A stretch of 64,000 nucleotides of DNA. It comes from Kushneria avicenniae. GTDB taxonomy: Bacteria > Pseudomonadota > Gammaproteobacteria > Pseudomonadales > Halomonadaceae. Positions 19,790 through 30,707 of this stretch are shown here, one piece after another (the stretch's first letter is position 1; every line of letters starts with the position of its first letter). The notes below the pieces were generated by a model. It was given only the letters and a program-made list of their open reading frames with translations, ran no database searches and was not told where the DNA came from. Where the stretch lies: NCBI RefSeq assembly GCF_900112585.1, contig NZ_FOLY01000002.1, positions 248,001 to 312,000 of the forward strand, read 5' to 3'. A program made the position numbers and the translations under genes.

Positions 19790-20358
19790 TGCAGGCTTTA
19801 CCCAATCTGTTTCTGATCGGTCCCATGGGGACCGGCAAAAGTACCATCGGTCGCGCGCTGGCCGCCGAGCTGCAGCGCGACTTCTTCGATAGCGACCACG
19901 TTATCGAGCAGCGCTGTGGCTGCAATATTCCCTGGATTTTTGATGTCGAGGGGGAGGCCGGGTTTCGTATCCGCGAAACCCAGGTCATTGATGAGATCAC
20001 CCGTCGACAGGGCGTCGTGTTGGCGACCGGCGGTGGCGCAGTCATGCACCCGACCAATCGGCGCCTGCTGCGCGAGCGGGGCGTGGTGATCTATCTCTCC
20101 ACGACCGTCGAGCAGCAGCTCCGGCGCACGGCCCGTGATCGCAACCGGCCGCTGCTACAGTGCGAGAACCCCGAGCAGCGCCTGCGCGATCTGCTTGAAC
20201 AGCGCGACCCGCTCTATCGCGAGACCGCGACCCTGATGGTCAGCACTGATCGGCGCAGCCCGCGCTCGGTGGTCGCCGAGATTCGACGGCGCACCCGCCG
20301 CTACGCTGGCAGCACCGCCTATGATTGTCCCTCGAGCCTGTCGGGCTATTCATTCTAG
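19789..20358 (+). CDS. aroK: AroK, shikimate kinase
   Basis: Phosphorylates shikimate at the 3-OH in aromatic amino acid synthesis (cytoplasm). Walker [16 protein letters not shown] is at residues 11-25, the shikimate-binding FFDSDHVIE (Asp-Ser-Asp) at about 32, and [10 protein letters not shown] at about 83. The LID segment is [11 protein letters not shown]. Length is 189 residues with a slightly extended C-terminal tail. The start codon overlaps the pilQ stop (TGATG), so it is coupled to the pilus operon, as in Pseudomonas. aroB follows. Confidence 0.95.
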   Translation: MQALPNLFLIGPMGTGKSTIGRALAAELQRDFFDSDHVIEQRCGCNIPWIFDVEGEAGFRIRETQVIDEITRRQGVVLATGGGAVMHPTNRRLLRERGVVIYLSTTVEQQLRRTARDRNRPLLQCENPEQRLRDLLEQRDPLYRETATLMVSTDRRSPRSVVAEIRRRTRRYAGSTAYDCPSSLSGYSF

Positions 20359-20421
20359 CCTTGCCCCGCCCGTGACGGTGTCTTCACCGTCATTGATGCC
20401 TACTGATAACGGATGCCAGAG

Positions 20422-21504
20422 ATGCAGACCCTCGCGGTAGAACTACCGGATCGTCACTACCCCATTCATGTCGGTCCCGGCCTGCTTGACGATGTATCGC
20501 TTCTGACCCCGCATCTGGCCGGGCGTCAGGTCATGATCGTCACCAATGAGACCGTGGCGCCGCTGTATCTCGACCGACTGAAAACCGCGCTTGCGGATTA
20601 CGATGTGAAAGAGGTGGTACTGCCCGACGGCGAGGCCACCAAGAATCTGGAGCACGTTGAGCGCATCTGGGATGCCCTGCTGGCGGCCGGCTTCAATCGG
20701 CGCGCGACCCTGATCGCCCTCGGCGGTGGCGTCACCGGCGACATGACCGGCTTCGCAGCGGCCTGCTATCAGCGCGGCATCGCCTTTATCCAGATGCCTA
20801 CCACGCTGCTGGCACAGGTGGACTCCTCGGTGGGGGGCAAGACCGGCGTCAACCATCCCCGCGGCAAGAACATGATCGGTGCTTTCCATCAGCCCCGCGT
20901 GGTGATTGTGGATACCGATACGCTAAAGACGCTGCCGGCACGCGAGCTGACGGCAGGACTTGCTGAAGTCATCAAGTATGGCCTGATTCGTGATGTGGAT
21001 TTCATGGCGTGGCTCGAGGACAACATGGCCGGCCTTCGCGGGCTGGACGCCCCGCTTTTGACCGAGGCCATTCTCAGAAGCTGCGCCGTCAAGGCCGGGA
21101 TCGTGGTCGAGGATGAGACCGAGCAGGGCGTGCGCGCGTATCTCAATCTGGGACATACATTCGGCCACGCCATCGAAACGGCGATGGGTTATGGGAAGTG
21201 GCTGCACGGCGAAGCTGTCGGGGCCGGCATGATGATGGCCACGGCCCTGTCGCACCGTCTCGGCTGGCTGGATGATACCGCCGTCGAGCGCGTGGCGGCC
21301 CTGCTCGAGGCGGCAGGTCTGCCGCGTCATGCACCGGCCGATGTCAGTGCCGAGCGCTTTCTGGAGCTGATGCATCTGGACAAGAAGGTCATGGATGCGC
21401 GCCTGCGGCTGGTACTGCTCAAGGCCCTCGGCGACGCCTGTATTACCGACGAGGTCGATGACGCGCAGGTTCACGAGCTTCTGGCGCAGTGGGAACGACA
21501 GTAA
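20422..21504 (+). CDS. aroB: AroB, 3-dehydroquinate synthase
   Basis: NAD-dependent cyclisation of DAHP to 3-dehydroquinate, the second step of the shikimate pathway. It shows the NAD-binding [16 protein letters not shown], the substrate-binding [19 protein letters not shown], and the zinc-ligand segments GLAEVIKYG and [10 protein letters not shown]. The start [15 protein letters not shown] at 20422 aligns with known AroB proteins and gives 360 residues. An ATG nine bases upstream (20413) is possible. It is in an operon with aroK (gap about 60 bases) and ended by a clear terminator. The damX gene that follows aroB in Pseudomonas is absent here. Confidence 0.96.
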   Translation: MQTLAVELPDRHYPIHVGPGLLDDVSLLTPHLAGRQVMIVTNETVAPLYLDRLKTALADYDVKEVVLPDGEATKNLEHVERIWDALLAAGFNRRATLIALGGGVTGDMTGFAAACYQRGIAFIQMPTTLLAQVDSSVGGKTGVNHPRGKNMIGAFHQPRVVIVDTDTLKTLPARELTAGLAEVIKYGLIRDVDFMAWLEDNMAGLRGLDAPLLTEAILRSCAVKAGIVVEDETEQGVRAYLNLGHTFGHAIETAMGYGKWLHGEAVGAGMMMATALSHRLGWLDDTAVERVAALLEAAGLPRHAPADVSAERFLELMHLDKKVMDARLRLVLLKALGDACITDEVDDAQVHELLAQWERQ

Positions 21505-21533
21505 CCCTGTCAGCAGGCGTGGTGTCCTGATCG

Positions 21534-21567
21534 ATGGCCGGTGCGACAGCGCGCCGGCCATTTTTTT
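21534..21567 (+). terminator. Terminator of the pilM-aroB operon
   Basis: ATGGCCGG / CCGGCCAT stem with a 12-base loop followed by seven T, 30 bases after the aroB stop. Confidence 0.9.
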
Positions 21568-21849
21568 GTCTCTACTTTGGTAGTATGACTACAACGTCTG
21601 AAGCTTTCATTGCTGAAAGGTTCGGGAGGCAAAAGCGGTCACCGATAGTAATGGTTATCATTAACCGGTGGCGCTCTAAGACCAAGGTCTTATTGTATCG
21701 CCGGCCTGTCGATCAGGATTCCTTTCCTTTCAATTCTGTAAGCTTTGCCTTGCCGGTATCCGGCCCTCTAGTCTCGCCCGATGGTCCCCGACCGGCTCCA
21801 TGTCGGCCGTGCAGTTTCCCATCATGACACCAACCGCGGGAGAGGAAAG
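21568..21849 (+). promoter_or_regulatory. Regulatory region upstream of the citrate transporter with two inverted repeats
   Basis: With the aroB terminator this makes a gap of about 345 bases without a gene. It is AT-richer than its surroundings. Two perfect short inverted repeats stand out: CTTTCA-ttgc-TGAAAG at 21604-21619 and GGTTA-tcat-TAACC at 21653-21666. Both are of operator size and lie 185-250 bases upstream of the transporter start. No regulator gene is adjacent, and I could not pick a convincing promoter. Confidence 0.4.
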
Positions 21850-23217
21850 GTGCTGACCCTTATCGGCCTTGCCATCATTATCACCATCGTGACCCTTTTA
21901 CTGTTTGAAAAGGTCATTCCGATCATCGCGCTCAGCGCCATTCCCTTTATCGGGGCGCTGCTGGCCGGCTTTGGTATCAATGAGATCTCGGAGTTTTTTC
22001 AGCAGGGTGTGAACAAGGTGGCAGGCGTTGCCTTCATGTTCATGTTCGCCATCCTGTTTTTCTCCATCATGAAGGAGCGCGGGCTTTTTGATCCCCTGAT
22101 TACCGGTATGGTGAAGCTCACCCGCGGCAACGTGGTAGCCGTGGCGGTGATGACGGCGCTGGTCTCGGCCTGCGTGCACCTGGACGGTGCCGGCGCCGCC
22201 ACCTTTCTGATCGTGATGCCGGCGCTGATTCCGCTCTATCGCCGGCTGGGCATGAGCCCCTACCTGATGCTGACCCTGATGGCGACCAGCATGGGGCTTT
22301 TGAACATGGTGCCCTGGGGCGGACCGATCGGACGTGCCGCAGCCGTGACCGATATCTCTCCTGACGAGCTCTGGCACGGGCTGATCCCGGTACAGCTGGT
22401 TGGCGTAGTTCTGGCCGTCATCGGTGCAGCGCTACTGGGGTGGCGGGAAAAGCGGCGCATTGAGCGCCTTGGCGGAATGGAGGCGGCCATCGCGCACAAC
22501 TACCCGCCGGGCAGCAGCATGGATGTGGCTTCCAGCGGTACGGCGACCGATGCGGTGGCTGACGATGCTGAAAGCGAGGGTGAAGCTTCCGGAGTGGCGC
22601 AGGGCATGCCGCGCTTTTACTGGATCAACGCTGCGCTGACGCTGGTCACGGTTGTATCGCTGGCGCTTGGGCTGATGGCGCCCGCCTATATCTTCATGAT
22701 CGCGCTCTCGGTGGCGCTGCTGCTCAACTACCCGAGCCTGTCCGAGCAGTCGCGTGTCATCACGCAGTACGCGCCGCAGGCCTTCAACATGGGCGCCATC
22801 ATTGCAGCGGCCGGTGCCTTTCTGGGCATTCTCAACGGTACCGGCATGCTGGAAGCGATCGCGCTGGACGTGACGCGTATCCTGCCCGGTCAGGCCGTGG
22901 GGCTTCTGCACATTCTGGTCGGCATCATGGGCGTGCCGCTGGAGCTTCTGACCAGTACCGATGCCTACTATTTTGCGCTGCTGCCGGTCATTCAGCAGAT
23001 TACCGCCAGTGCCGGGGTAGACCCGATAGCGGTGGCGCATGCGATGTCGATCGGCAGCATTGTGGGCACCTTCATCAGCCCGTTTTCCCCGGCGCTGTGG
23101 CTGGCACTGGGACTGGCCGGTCTCGAGATGGGCCGCTATATCCGCTACGCCTTTCTCTATCTGTGGGGCTTCAGTCTCATCATGATGATGTTCGGCGCGC
23201 TGTTCGGTCTGTATTGA
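21850..23217 (+). CDS. CitMHS-family citrate (metal-citrate):proton symporter
   Basis: Inner-membrane secondary transporter of the citrate-Mg/Ca:H+ (CitM/CitH) family, inferred substrate citrate or a related tricarboxylate complexed with a divalent metal. The 455-residue protein is almost wholly hydrophobic with about 11-12 helices. It starts LTLIGLAIIITIVTLLL and has the family stretches ACVHLDGAGAATFLIVMPAL, NMVPWGGPIGRA and TSTDAYYFALLPV. A hydrophilic loop (about residues 215-265) sits in the middle, as in CitM. I chose the GTG at 21850. It is preceded by GGGAGAGGAAAG and begins just ahead of the first helix; the open frame upstream (from 21781) reads unlike protein. It interrupts the usual aroB-gltB neighbourhood, so it is probably a later insertion. 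Confidence 0.8.
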   Translation: MLTLIGLAIIITIVTLLLFEKVIPIIALSAIPFIGALLAGFGINEISEFFQQGVNKVAGVAFMFMFAILFFSIMKERGLFDPLITGMVKLTRGNVVAVAVMTALVSACVHLDGAGAATFLIVMPALIPLYRRLGMSPYLMLTLMATSMGLLNMVPWGGPIGRAAAVTDISPDELWHGLIPVQLVGVVLAVIGAALLGWREKRRIERLGGMEAAIAHNYPPGSSMDVASSGTATDAVADDAESEGEASGVAQGMPRFYWINAALTLVTVVSLALGLMAPAYIFMIALSVALLLNYPSLSEQSRVITQYAPQAFNMGAIIAAAGAFLGILNGTGMLEAIALDVTRILPGQAVGLLHILVGIMGVPLELLTSTDAYYFALLPVIQQITASAGVDPIAVAHAMSIGSIVGTFISPFSPALWLALGLAGLEMGRYIRYAFLYLWGFSLIMMMFGALFGLY

Positions 23218-23256
23218 CCCCTCATCGACAGCGTTTTTGGGACGGTAACGATCATG

Positions 23257-23280
23257 GCCCGGACATCGCGTCCGGGCTTT
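23257..23280 (+). terminator. Terminator after the citrate transporter
   Basis: GCCCGGAC / GTCCGGGC stem (five-base loop), 40 bases after the stop, followed by a weak TTTCTGT tract. Confidence 0.65.
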
Positions 23281-23680
23281 CTGTGTCTGGCAAGAGAGAC
23301 CGGTAAATGCCCTATAGCCAAAAAAGGCATGGCTCATGCATAAACGGCATGGGGTGGCACGCACTTTTATAGGGCGAAAAAAACGTGTTGGCGCCATGGG
23401 GGTGCAGACCTAACGTCTTGAGAAGGCTGTCTTTTTTGATCGGGAAAGGGGTGTCGTTCTGCAAAAATGAGAGATTTTTGACGGGCTTATGAGAGTGGCA
23501 GGGGGTTTGCCTCGAAGACCGACTATCGTATGCTCGAATCAGCTCTTTTCCCACCTCGGGCGCTCAAAAGGCGCTGTCTGAAACAAGAACAACCGGGCAG
23601 AGTATCCTTCTTTTAGACCCATTACAACCGTGTCAATTTCTTGATGCTTCGCTTTCTAGCGTTTACGGAGAGGCATGTTC
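23281..23680 (+). promoter_or_regulatory. gltB upstream region with a candidate sigma-70 promoter
   Basis: About 400 bases without a gene, AT-richer than the flanks. A plausible promoter is TTGCCT at 23507-23512 and TATGCT at 23529-23534, spaced by 16 bases, about 140 bases ahead of gltB, leaving a long untranslated leader. No riboswitch fold is recognised. Confidence 0.4.
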
Positions 23681-26600
23681 ATGACAAGAGGTCTTCATCG
23701 GCCCGACGAGTTCCGTGACAACTGCGGCTTTGGCCTGATTGCTCACATGGAAGGGCAGGCAAGCCATGACCTGCTGGCCACGGCCATCGAATCCCTGACC
23801 TGCATGACCCATCGCGGCGGCATCAACGCCGACGGCAAGACCGGTGACGGCTGTGGCCTGCTGCTGGGCATGCCCACCGGCTTTATGCGCGATATTGCCC
23901 GGGAGTCCCTGCAGACCGAGCTGGGCGACAATTTTGCCGTGGGCGTGGTGTTCTTCCCCGACGACGACGATCGTGAAATGAAGGCGCGAGGCGTTGTCGA
24001 GGAAGAACTCGCCGCTCGTGGCCTTGTCTTCCATGGCTGGCGCGATGTGCCGGTGGATTCAAGCGTGTGTGGACCGCTGGCGCAGTCCTGCATGCCGCGT
24101 ATTCGGCAGATGTTCGTATCGCCCGCCGACGAACGCCACGGTGATCTCGACTTCAACGTCGATCTTTATATGGCGCGTCGGTTTGCCGAGCAGAAACTCA
24201 AAAGCGAGGAGGAGTTCTATGTCTGCTCGCTCTCCTCGAAAGTGGTCTCCTACAAGGGTCTGATGATGCCGGCGGATCTGCCGACCTTCTATCATGACCT
24301 GGGCGATGAGCGCCTCGAGACCTCGATCTGCGTCTTTCACCAGCGCTTTTCGACCAACACTGCGCCGCGCTGGCCGCTGGCCCAGCCGTTTCGTTTTCTG
24401 GCCCACAACGGTGAAATCAACACCATCGAGGCCAACCGCAGCTGGGCCAACTCGCGCAAGGAGAACTTCGCGACCGAACGGCTCAAGGAAATCGAAGGCC
24501 TCGAGGAGATCGTCAATACCACCGGCTCCGATTCTTCCAGCATGGACAACATGCTCGAGCTGTTGCTGACCGGCGGCATGGAACTCTACCGCGCCGTACG
24601 TCTGATGGTGCCGCCGGCGTGGCAGAACGTCGAGACCATGGACAGCGAGCTGCGCGCCTTTTACGAATACAACTCCATGCACATGGAAGCCTGGGACGGC
24701 CCGGCCGGTATCGTGCTGACCGACGGTCGCCACGCCGTGTGCATGCTCGACCGTAATGGTCTGCGTCCGGCGCGCTGGGTGATCACTGACAATGGCTATA
24801 TCACGCTCTCCTCTGAAATCGGCGTGTGGGACTACAAGCCGGAGTCCGTAGTGGCCAAGGGTCGCGTCGGGCCGGGGCAGATCCTGTCGGTGGATACCCA
24901 CACCGGTGAAGTGCTGCACACCGCCGATGTCGATGATCGTCTCAAGCGGGCCTGGCCCTACAAGCGCTGGCTCAAGGATAACGCCCACTATCTGGAGTCG
25001 GCGCTGACCGAGCTTGCCGAATTCCAGCCGGTGGACGACAAGCAGCTGCTGGCGATGGAGAAAATGTTTCTCGTGACCAACGAGGAGCGTGATCAGGTAC
25101 TGCGGCCGCTGGCCGAGACCGGCCAGGAAGCGGTCGGCTCGATGGGCGACGATACGCCCATGGCGGTGCTGTCGCGTCAGCCGCGACTCTTGAGCGATTT
25201 TTTCCGCCAGAAGTTTGCCCAGGTCACCAATCCGCCCATAGATCCGCTGCGTGAAGCGATCGTCATGTCGCTGGAGACCTGCCTGGGTGCCGAGCGCAGC
25301 GTTTTCCAGGCCACGCCCGATCACGCCCATCGCCTGATCCTGACCACGCCGGTACTGTCGCCGCGCAAGTTCACAGCGCTGACCGAGCACGAGGACCCGG
25401 CCTTCGCCAGCTGCCGTTTGCCGATGATGTACGACGGTGAGGCGATTAGCCTGAAGGAGGCCATCCTGCAGCTGCGCCAGCAGGCAGAAGAGAAGGCGCG
25501 CGCCGGCTGCGTGGTGCTGGTGCTCTCCGACAGCGGCCTCGAGAAGGGGCAACTGCCGATCCATCCGGCACTCGCCGTGGGGGCAGTGCATCAGCATCTG
25601 GGCCGTCTGGCGCTGCGTCCGAAGATCAATATCGTGGTCGAAACCGGCTTTGCCCGCGACGCGCATCAGATGGCAGTGCTCTTTGGCGTGGGCGCCACGG
25701 CGGTCTATCCGTGGCTGGCCTATCAGACCATGGCGGACATGTATCGCAGCGGCGAGCTGACCGGCAACCCGGCAGATGGTCGCGAGAACTATCGCCGCGG
25801 TCTACAGAAGGGGCTTTTCAAGATTCTCTCCAAGATGGGCATCTCGCACATTGCCTCCTATCGCGGTTCGCAGCAGTTCGAGGCGGTCGGGCTCTCTTCC
25901 GAGATCATGGATCTATGTTTTCACGGCATGGCCTCGCGCATCGAGGGCACCGGCTTTGCCGAGCTGCAGCTTCAGCAGGAGCTGCTGGCCCGCGATGCCT
26001 GGACGGCGCGCAAGCCGATCCGTCAGGGTGGCATCTACCGCTATGTGCATGGCCACGAGTACCACGCCTACAACCCGGATGTGGTCAAAAAGCTGCAGGA
26101 AGCCGTGCAGGAGAGCAGCTACGAGAAGTGGAAGGTGTTTGCCCAGCTGGTCAACGAGCGTCCGGTGGCCACTATCCGCGACATGCTGAAACTCAAGTTC
26201 GGCGCCGAACCGATTTCGATCGACGAAGTCGAGCCGGTTGAAAACCTGCTGCCGCGCTTTGACAGCGCCGGCATGTCGCTGGGGGCGCTGTCGCCCGAGG
26301 CGCACGAATCGCTCGCCCAGGCGATGAACGAGTCGGGCGGTCGCTCCAACTCGGGCGAGGGCGGTGAGGACCCGGCGCGCTACGGCACCATCCGCTCCTC
26401 CAAGATCAAGCAGATCGCCTCCGGGCGCTTCGGTGTGACGCCGGCCTATCTGGTCAATGCCGAGGTCATGCAGATCAAGGTCGCTCAGGGCGCCAAGCCC
26501 GGCGAAGGGGGTCAGCTGCCGGGCGGCAAGGTCAACGCGCTGATCGCCCGGCTGCGCTACGCGGTGCCCGGCGTAACGCTGATCTCGCCGCCGCCGCACC

Positions 26601-28135
26601 ATGACATTTATTCCATCGAGGATCTGGCCCAGCTGATCTTCGACCTGAAGCAGGTCAACCCGGCCGGTCAGGTGTCGGTCAAGCTGGTCTCCGAACCCGG
26701 CATCGGCACCATCGCCACCGGCGTTGCCAAGGCTTACGCCGATCTCATCACGGTGTCGGGCTATGACGGCGGCACCGCGGCCAGCCCCTTGACCTCGATC
26801 AAGCACGCCGGCTCTCCCTGGGAGCTGGGTTTGCCCGAGGTGCATCAGGCGCTGCGCATCAATGGCATGCGCGGGCGGATTCGGCTACAGACCGACGGCG
26901 GTCTCAAAACCGGACTGGATGTCATCAAGGCCGCGATTCTGGGCGCCGAGAGCTTCGGCTTTGGCACCGCGCCGATGGTGGCGCTGGGGTGCAAGTTCCT
27001 GCGTATCTGCCATTTGAACAACTGCGCTACCGGTGTTGCCACTCAGCACCAGGGTCTGCGTGATGAGCATTTCCGCGGCACCGTGGACATGGTCAAGAAC
27101 TACTTCCGCTTTATCGCCGAAGAAGTGCGCGAGCTGATGGCGATGCTGGGCGTGCGTCAGCTCACCGATCTGATCGGGCGAGTGGATCTGCTCGAGAAGA
27201 TCGAGGGCGAGACCCGTTCGCAGCGCGCGCTCGAGTTCGAGTCGCTGTTGCATAACGATTTCGTGCCGGATGACGCGCCACAATTCTGTCAGGTGGAGCG
27301 CAACGTGCCCCACGACGGTGGCGAGAAGAACCTCGAAATCATGGACCTGACGCGTGACGCGCTCGAGGATCAGAGTGGCGGTGAATTCCATCTCACCACC
27401 ACCAACTGTGACCGCTCGATCGGCGCGACGCTCTCCGGGGCGATCGCCAAGCGCTATGGTGAGGCCGGCCTTGAAGACACGCCGATCACGCTGCGCCTCA
27501 AGGGCGTGGCCGGTCAGAGCTTCGGCGTGTGGAACGCCCGCGGGCTCAACATGTATCTCGAAGGCGATGCCAACGACTACGTCGGCAAGGGCATGAACGG
27601 CGGCCGGCTGGTGATTACCCCGCCGAAGGAGAGCCGTTTTGAAAGCCGTCACACGGCGATTATCGGCAATACCTGCCTGTACGGCGCCACCGGCGGCACG
27701 CTCTACGCGGCGGGCACGGCCGGCGAGCGCTTCGGGGTGCGCAACTCCGGGGCCTTTGCCGTCATCGAGGGCGCCGGCGATCACTGCTGCGAGTACATGA
27801 CCGGCGGTGTCATCACGGTGCTGGGCCGAACCGGACTCAACTTCGGAGCCGGCATGACCGGCGGCTTTGCCTTCGTGCTCGATCTGGATCGCGAGTTCGT
27901 GGACAGTTACAACCACGAGCTGGTCGAGATTCAGCGCGTCAACACCGAGTACATGGAAGCCTATCGGCGCTATCTGCGTGAAACCCTCGAGGCGTACGTT
28001 GCCGAGACCGGGTCCGCCTGGGGGCAGGAAATTCTCGAGGATTTCGCCGAATTTGTCCGCTATTTCTGGCTGGTGAAGCCCAAGGCCGCAAGCCTTGGCA
28101 GTCTTCTTGCCGAATCCCGCCGCCGGCCCGAATAA
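23681..28135 (+). CDS. gltB: GltB, glutamate synthase large subunit
   Basis: NADPH-dependent glutamate synthase, alpha subunit: transfers the glutamine amide to 2-oxoglutarate. After a short propeptide comes the nucleophile Cys ([10 protein letters not shown], residue 15), which starts the class II amidotransferase domain with [15 protein letters not shown]. The FMN-binding synthase domain carries [16 protein letters not shown] and [13 protein letters not shown]. The 3Fe-4S cluster cysteines are in [15 protein letters not shown], and the C-terminal GXGXG beta-helix contains [11 protein letters not shown]. Length is 1484 residues. Two in-frame ATGs exist (23675 and 23681). The second is better spaced from GAGG (seven bases). 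gltD follows after 13 bases. Confidence 0.97.
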   Translation: MTRGLHRPDEFRDNCGFGLIAHMEGQASHDLLATAIESLTCMTHRGGINADGKTGDGCGLLLGMPTGFMRDIARESLQTELGDNFAVGVVFFPDDDDREMKARGVVEEELAARGLVFHGWRDVPVDSSVCGPLAQSCMPRIRQMFVSPADERHGDLDFNVDLYMARRFAEQKLKSEEEFYVCSLSSKVVSYKGLMMPADLPTFYHDLGDERLETSICVFHQRFSTNTAPRWPLAQPFRFLAHNGEINTIEANRSWANSRKENFATERLKEIEGLEEIVNTTGSDSSSMDNMLELLLTGGMELYRAVRLMVPPAWQNVETMDSELRAFYEYNSMHMEAWDGPAGIVLTDGRHAVCMLDRNGLRPARWVITDNGYITLSSEIGVWDYKPESVVAKGRVGPGQILSVDTHTGEVLHTADVDDRLKRAWPYKRWLKDNAHYLESALTELAEFQPVDDKQLLAMEKMFLVTNEERDQVLRPLAETGQEAVGSMGDDTPMAVLSRQPRLLSDFFRQKFAQVTNPPIDPLREAIVMSLETCLGAERSVFQATPDHAHRLILTTPVLSPRKFTALTEHEDPAFASCRLPMMYDGEAISLKEAILQLRQQAEEKARAGCVVLVLSDSGLEKGQLPIHPALAVGAVHQHLGRLALRPKINIVVETGFARDAHQMAVLFGVGATAVYPWLAYQTMADMYRSGELTGNPADGRENYRRGLQKGLFKILSKMGISHIASYRGSQQFEAVGLSSEIMDLCFHGMASRIEGTGFAELQLQQELLARDAWTARKPIRQGGIYRYVHGHEYHAYNPDVVKKLQEAVQESSYEKWKVFAQLVNERPVATIRDMLKLKFGAEPISIDEVEPVENLLPRFDSAGMSLGALSPEAHESLAQAMNESGGRSNSGEGGEDPARYGTIRSSKIKQIASGRFGVTPAYLVNAEVMQIKVAQGAKPGEGGQLPGGKVNALIARLRYAVPGVTLISPPPHHDIYSIEDLAQLIFDLKQVNPAGQVSVKLVSEPGIGTIATGVAKAYADLITVSGYDGGTAASPLTSIKHAGSPWELGLPEVHQALRINGMRGRIRLQTDGGLKTGLDVIKAAILGAESFGFGTAPMVALGCKFLRICHLNNCATGVATQHQGLRDEHFRGTVDMVKNYFRFIAEEVRELMAMLGVRQLTDLIGRVDLLEKIEGETRSQRALEFESLLHNDFVPDDAPQFCQVERNVPHDGGEKNLEIMDLTRDALEDQSGGEFHLTTTNCDRSIGATLSGAIAKRYGEAGLEDTPITLRLKGVAGQSFGVWNARGLNMYLEGDANDYVGKGMNGGRLVITPPKESRFESRHTAIIGNTCLYGATGGTLYAAGTAGERFGVRNSGAFAVIEGAGDHCCEYMTGGVITVLGRTGLNFGAGMTGGFAFVLDLDREFVDSYNHELVEIQRVNTEYMEAYRRYLRETLEAYVAETGSAWGQEILEDFAEFVRYFWLVKPKAASLGSLLAESRRRPE

Positions 28136-28142
28136 GGAGTGA

Positions 28143-29585
<1,443 letters not shown>

Positions 29586-29604
29586 TCAGGGCCAGGCAGT
29601 GCAA

Positions 29605-29639
29605 GGGGGCGCCGGGCCTTGTGTCGGCGCCCCCTTTTT
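29605..29639 (+). terminator. Terminator of gltBD
   Basis: Perfect ten-base GGGGGCGCCG / CGGCGCCCCC stem with a ten-base loop and five T, 20 bases after gltD. Confidence 0.92.
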
Positions 29640-29747
29640 GTCTTGAAACCGCCGGTGTTCGTGCCCACGTCGGTGGTATGTGCGTCCCTTAATCTATACA
29701 GTGGCGCCCTCGCAACACACCGCAACGAATCACCAGGGGTAAAAAAC

Positions 29748-30002
29748 ATGATCAGGCTGGAACGCAATATTCTGGATCAGGCCAATAATCATCTGCGTGA
29801 GCTGGAAGATCATGTCATGGGCAACGACGACGGTGATCAGGACAAGGCACTGGATACCTGCAGCCAGCTCAAGGCGCTGCTGGCGCTGGCCGAGATCAAC
29901 GACAGCGGCATGTCCGATGAGTGCGCCGGCATGCTCGAGGAGATCGAGCGCCGCTCGAAGCTGGTCGTCTCCAGGCTTCAGGATAGCCGCTTCAGCATTT
30001 AA
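29748..30002 (+). CDS. Small hypothetical protein (84 residues)
   Basis: Not recognised. From the ATG at 29748, preceded by AGGGG eight bases upstream, the frame encodes 84 residues (MIRLERNILDQANNHLREL...). It is rich in Asp, Glu, Leu and Ser, with heptad-like leucines that suggest two or three helices and no membrane segment or signal. One internal Cys-containing stretch (LDTCSQLKALLALAE) and a second (DECAGMLEEIERR) give two cysteines. It is monocistronic: the gltBD terminator lies before it and a perfect palindromic terminator after it, which supports a real small gene. A cytoplasmic helical-bundle protein is all that can be inferred. Confidence 0.65.
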   Translation: MIRLERNILDQANNHLRELEDHVMGNDDGDQDKALDTCSQLKALLALAEINDSGMSDECAGMLEEIERRSKLVVSRLQDSRFSI

Positions 30003-30022
30003 GGTCTTCGGCAGGCCTTTTG

Positions 30023-30058
30023 AAAACGGGCGCCCCGCTAGCGGGGCGCCCGTTTTTT
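30023..30058. terminator. Bidirectional terminator, perfect palindrome
   Basis: A 34-base perfect palindrome centred on GCTAGC, with A4 on the left and T6 on the right, 21 bases after the small gene. It functions for the small gene on the plus strand. Confidence 0.9.
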
Positions 30059-30163
30059 ATGCGGCGCCATGACTGTATTTTAAAAGAGAGCGTCGATTCA
30101 ACACGGGTGAGCCGGGTCATGACCAGCGTTTGCCGGGTATTGAAGCATTCAGGAGAGAAGAGC

Positions 30164-30679
30164 GTGGCAATGACCTTCAGAGCGTGCGGGCCGGAAGATG
30201 CACTGGAAGTGGCGAGCATCGGGCGCGACACCTATCGCCAGACGTTTGAGGGCCATTATGACCCTGACGTCATGGCGCAGTATCTTGACCAGGCTTTTAA
30301 TCCTGACGCCGTGACCAAAGAGCTTGACCATCCACAGTCGAATTTCTGGCTTCTGGAAACAGGCGGCCATGTGGCCGGGTATCTCAAGATGAATCAGGGG
30401 CTGGCCCAGACCGAGGCGCAGGAAGAGGGCGGTATCGAGATCGAGCGGATCTATCTTCTCAAGGCGTTTCAGGGACAAGGGTTTGGGCGAGCGCTGTTCG
30501 ACAGGGCAATGGACTTTGCCAGAGCCTGCGAAAGCCGGTTTGTCTGGCTGGGCGTCTGGGAAAACAATCACAGGGCGCTGGCGTTTTACCAGTCGATGGG
30601 ATTCAGGATTGTAGGGGCCCACGACTTCCGGATGGGAGAGGTCGTGGATACCGACTATATCATGCGTCTGACACTCTAG
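30164..30679 (+). CDS. GNAT-family N-acetyltransferase
   Basis: Acetyl-CoA-dependent N-acyltransferase, substrate unknown. The 171-residue protein has the fold in order: N-terminal strand MTFRACGPEDALEVASIG, motif D, the acetyl-CoA loop KAFQGQGFGRALFDRAM (Q-x-x-G-x-G), and motif B WLGVWENNHRALAFYQSMGFRIVG, typical of the RimI/Pat type. I chose the GTG at 30164 because AGGAG lies upstream at proper spacing; ATG 30170 is the alternative. The frame is open further upstream through the terminator, which cannot be coding. Its neighbours give no hint of the substrate. Confidence 0.85.
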   Translation: MAMTFRACGPEDALEVASIGRDTYRQTFEGHYDPDVMAQYLDQAFNPDAVTKELDHPQSNFWLLETGGHVAGYLKMNQGLAQTEAQEEGGIEIERIYLLKAFQGQGFGRALFDRAMDFARACESRFVWLGVWENNHRALAFYQSMGFRIVGAHDFRMGEVVDTDYIMRLTL

Positions 30680-30707
30680 CGCCCGTCGACCTGCAGGTGC
30701 TCATCGC

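Noticed and set aside
24059-25666. Long minus-strand frame opposite gltB, and similar ones opposite gltD (28407-29387) and zwf (44656-45918)
   Set aside because: High-GC antisense shadows of well-conserved enzymes; no motif of their own and no ribosome site.
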